From positions 1 through 7,874 of the forward strand of contig JALTKC010000039.1 of NCBI GenBank assembly GCA_027076245.1: a stretch of 7,874 bases of DNA, written 5' to 3'. The position numbers and the translations under genes were made by a program. This stretch comes from Gammaproteobacteria bacterium. GTDB lineage: Bacteria; Pseudomonadota; Gammaproteobacteria; GRL18. A model generated the notes under the pieces. That model did no database searches, was not told where the DNA came from, and worked only from the letters and a program-made list of their open reading frames with translations. Shown piece by piece: positions 5,909 to 7,874 of this stretch (positions are counted from its first letter, which is position 1; every line of letters starts with the position of its first letter).

Positions 5909-6733
5909 GTGAAAATTAATTTAATAAAAAAAGCAGTTGTAGAAAGTGCTCAATTAACACGTTATGCAGTTAAGGGTAAAATAGTTAATAAAAAGAAGCC
6001 GGTAATGACAACCAGGGGGTTAGTTGCCTTTGTAGATAAAGGCATAACAAACTGGTCCTTTGATTTATCAAAAAATAAAGCTATTTTTTCTCATAAAACA
6101 ACCACTCCCTATATTTTAGTAAAGGCAGACTGGCTGACAACACAACAGGCACTGGAAAATAACATAAATGTTGTTCATGGCAGTTCAGCTAATAGCTTTG
6201 GTGGACTTGGTGCCTTGTTATTACCTGACAACTTTAAAATTCCCACGGTAATGGCAACACCTGATAATGTAAAACATTATGGCCTGGAACTTATTGCAAA
6301 TAAAAGTCAATTTGCTATAACATCACCTCAGTTTGAAATGGCTATGATGCGCTATAATTATAGTAAAAACTATAAAAAAGAGTTTTTAATGCAAAAACAT
6401 GGGGGAGGGGGTATTTTTGTTGAAACTCATAACTTCCCTCATATTCATATCCCATTATCGGATAAATGTGGTGGCTATATAGTTATTGGTAAGAAAATAA
6501 CAACAAACACATACCATTTTACTGCATTTCAGATACCTTATGGTATGGCATTATATACGCCTTCTAATACTATACACGGGGATGGCACTTTGGTTGGAGA
6601 ATATGCGCTAACAGTATCTGACTCCGCTTTTTGTCATGCCGATACTGTTTTGATGTATAATAAAAACACAAAAAAAATGGCAAAAAACATTGTTCCTGAC
6701 TGGAATCAAAAAAATAATGAGCTTGTAGTATAA
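5909..6733 (+). CDS. Uncharacterised protein with cupin-like C-terminal motifs
   Basis: I do not recognise this 274-residue protein and assign no function. It has no signal peptide or membrane segment, so it is probably cytosolic. The N-terminal ~30 residues are basic (VKGKIVNKKK). The middle has a Gly/Ser-rich loop (VVHGSSANSFGGLGALLLP, 88-106). The C-terminal half looks like a cupin barrel: HGGGG (164-168), E172-x-H174, then PHIHIP with H178 and H180. Next is PYGMALYTPSNTIHGDG (210-226), which fits cupin motif 2 as G212-x5-P218-x-N-x2-H223, with Asn in place of the usual Gly. These histidines could bind a metal. GTG at 5909 is used with GAAGGG about 11 bases upstream; the nearby ATG at 5890 is out of frame and closes after nine codons. 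Base composition is more AT-rich, with more AAA/AAT codons, than in the transport operon, hinting at separate origin. The PAS-GGDEF gene follows 34 bases later. Confidence 0.75.
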   Translation: MKINLIKKAVVESAQLTRYAVKGKIVNKKKPVMTTRGLVAFVDKGITNWSFDLSKNKAIFSHKTTTPYILVKADWLTTQQALENNINVVHGSSANSFGGLGALLLPDNFKIPTVMATPDNVKHYGLELIANKSQFAITSPQFEMAMMRYNYSKNYKKEFLMQKHGGGGIFVETHNFPHIHIPLSDKCGGYIVIGKKITTNTYHFTAFQIPYGMALYTPSNTIHGDGTLVGEYALTVSDSAFCHADTVLMYNKNTKKMAKNIVPDWNQKNNELVV

Positions 6734-6755
6734 ACTTGACCATGACCAATTTAAT

Positions 6756-6760
6756 GTGAG
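6756..6760 (+). promoter_or_regulatory. Ribosome binding site deciding the diguanylate cyclase start
   Basis: GTGAG at 6756-6760, followed by seven bases and ATG at 6768, favours 6768 over the in-frame GTG at 6756. It is a weak Shine-Dalgarno match (GTGAG against GGAG). Confidence 0.45.
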
Positions 6761-6767
6761 ACTCAAT

Positions 6768-7697
6768 ATGAATAACAATAATGATAACCTGGAAAGTGAT
6801 GTATACAAGACCTTACTCGAATCCACTAAAGCCATACCATGGTCTATTGACTGGGAAACCAAAAAATTTGAATATATTGGACCGCAAATAGAAGAACTAC
6901 TTGGCTGGTCACAGGACAGTTGGGCCACAGCACAGGAGTGGATAGACAGAATACATGAGGAATACAGAGAAGAAATAACCACTTATTGTATAACCCAGTC
7001 TGAAAGTGGAGTGGACCATGAAGCAGATTATCCAGCTCTGACTAAAGATGGTGGATACGTCTGGATCCGGGATGTGGTACATGTCGTCAGGGAAAATGGC
7101 GTTACCAAAAAACTCATCGGTTTTATGTTCGATATTTCTGAGCGCAAACGACTTGAGCAGGAATTGCTGGAAGCCAATAAAAGGCTCAAAGCTTTTTCCT
7201 ACCAGGACGGCCTGACAGGGCTTGCCAACCGTCGGTTATATGATCAGACATTAGAAACTGAATGGCCCAGAGCAATGCGCAATAAACAACCCATTTCAAT
7301 GATTCTAATAGATATTGATCATTTTAAAGAATTCAATGATATATATGGGCATCTTGAAGGAGATTCTTGCTTACAAACTATATCCAGAGCTTTAGAAACC
7401 GTGACTACACGCTCAACTGATCTCTGTGCACGTTATGGTGGAGAAGAATTTGTGTTGTTGCTCCCAGGTACTGATAGGGACAGTGCAATAGAGATAGCAG
7501 AAAAAACACGTCAACTTATCAAAGTTTTAAAAATTCCTCATAAAGGTTCCAGTACTGATGAAGTTGTTACAATCAGTGCTGGCGTCTCCACCTTAATTCC
7601 AGAAAAAAACCAGTCACCATCAACACTGTTTGAAAAAGCCGACAAACAGCTTTACCTTGCCAAACACAAGAACAGGAATTGTGTTATGTGTGATTGA
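6768..7697 (+). CDS. PAS-GGDEF diguanylate cyclase
   Basis: This soluble 309-residue enzyme should make cyclic di-GMP from two GTP. Residues about 12-130 form a PAS sensor of the PAS_3 type (IGPQIEELLGW, DGGYVWIRDVV, GFMFDISERKRLE). A short helical linker (ELLEANKRLKAFSYQ) joins it to the GGDEF domain (about 147-309). Catalytic features are intact: DGLTGLANRR (147-156), metal-binding LIDIDHFKEFNDIYGH (180-195) and active-site GGEEF (224-228). The inhibitory I-site RSTD (215-218) lies five residues before it, so product feedback is expected. No transmembrane segment is present, so a cytosolic signal is sensed; the PAS ligand is unknown. The start is ATG at 6768, which has GTGAG seven bases upstream; an in-frame GTG at 6756 has no ribosome site and would add MRLN. 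It lies 34 bases after the cupin-like gene with no terminator between, so the two are probably co-transcribed. Confidence 0.94.
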   Translation: MNNNNDNLESDVYKTLLESTKAIPWSIDWETKKFEYIGPQIEELLGWSQDSWATAQEWIDRIHEEYREEITTYCITQSESGVDHEADYPALTKDGGYVWIRDVVHVVRENGVTKKLIGFMFDISERKRLEQELLEANKRLKAFSYQDGLTGLANRRLYDQTLETEWPRAMRNKQPISMILIDIDHFKEFNDIYGHLEGDSCLQTISRALETVTTRSTDLCARYGGEEFVLLLPGTDRDSAIEIAEKTRQLIKVLKIPHKGSSTDEVVTISAGVSTLIPEKNQSPSTLFEKADKQLYLAKHKNRNCVMCD

Positions 7698-7717
7698 TAA
7701 ACATATTAGACTATAAG

Positions 7718-7873
7718 TTATTTATAATAATCACGCAATGGATAACCTGATAGATTCGTTCTGTCAAAACTATATATGTGCTCATCCGGTGCCTCAAGGC
7801 ACCGCCCAATTAGACGGTTATTAAATTCTTTTCCACCACTTTTTAATTCAACCCGAGCAGAGCATATTGAACA
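7718..7873 (-). CDS. Unidentified protein, C-terminal fragment (5' end beyond window)
   Basis: On the minus strand a frame is open from the right edge to TAA at 7720-7718, giving 51 residues ending LSGYPLRDYYK. The composition looks protein-like (for example KSGGKEFNNRL and CLEAPDEHIYSFDR), with no stop in about 155 bases. It would converge on the diguanylate cyclase, whose stop is 20 bases away. I recognise no family and cannot exclude a chance open frame, since only the tail is present. A 7-base perfect stem (CGGTGCC-TCAA-GGCACCG, 7787-7804) falls inside this frame. Confidence 0.45.
   Translation of the reverse strand, partial: CSICSARVELKSGGKEFNNRLIGRCLEAPDEHIYSFDRTNLSGYPLRDYYK
7787..7804. 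repeat. Perfect 7-bp inverted repeat with TCAA loop
   Basis: CGGTGCC TCAA GGCACCG forms a GC-rich hairpin in otherwise AT-rich DNA, 90 bases after the diguanylate cyclase stop. No T-run follows on either strand, so it is not a normal intrinsic terminator. It may be only part of the putative minus-strand gene (codons for GRCLEAPD), or a transcript-stabilising hairpin. Confidence 0.5.
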
Positions 7874-7874
7874 T

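Noticed and set aside
6608..6982. 124-codon minus-strand frame spanning the cupin-like/GGDEF junction
   Set aside because: It overlaps the ends of two well-supported genes, is rich in Ser/Leu as expected of antisense translation, and matches nothing known.
7718..7730. TTATT-TAT-AATAA dyad between the convergent gene ends as a bidirectional terminator
   Set aside because: It is an A/T-only 5-bp stem with a three-base loop, too weak and common in this sequence.

Overview
The window looks like chromosomal DNA of an AT-rich gammaproteobacterium or similar Gram-negative. The evidence is an Mla-type outer-membrane lipid transport operon with an SPII lipoprotein, c-di-GMP enzymes (HD-GYP and GGDEF), a czcD-type metal exporter and remnants of periplasmic c-type cytochrome and rhodanese genes. 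I cannot name the genus. There are no RNA genes, CRISPR arrays or recognisable insertion sequences.

Left part (1-2158): the C-terminal end of an HD-GYP phosphodiesterase runs in from the left edge on the + strand. Facing it on the - strand is an array read right to left: an intact CDF zinc/cation exporter (2158-1262), a truncated two-heme cytochrome c fragment (from 1247), and a rhodanese (thiosulfate sulfurtransferase) fragment lacking the front of its first domain and everything shortly after its active-site Cys loop. The cytochrome and rhodanese fragments abut out of frame at about 882. The rhodanese homology stops again at about 319, just beside the HD-GYP stop. This looks like a deletion scar with two breakpoints.

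Middle (2159-5699): a short AT-rich divergent promoter region with a perfect 6-1-6 palindrome separates the exporter from a tightly packed + strand operon. The operon encodes a STAS-MlaE permease fusion, an MlaF-type ATPase, an MlaD-type MCE protein and a PqiC-like ABC-transport auxiliary lipoprotein. All three junctions overlap by 4 to 11 bases, so translation is probably coupled. Together they would form an inner-membrane ABC complex with a periplasmic MCE ring and an outer-membrane lipoprotein partner that moves phospholipid or another lipid across the envelope. No mlaC-like gene is present.

Right part (5700-7874): a 209-base AT-rich gap with a candidate promoter leads to an unrecognised, AT-rich, GTG-started gene whose C-terminal half carries cupin-like His motifs. 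A PAS-GGDEF diguanylate cyclase with an intact active site and I-site follows 34 bases downstream. The last ~155 bases hold the 3' end of an unidentified convergent gene on the - strand.
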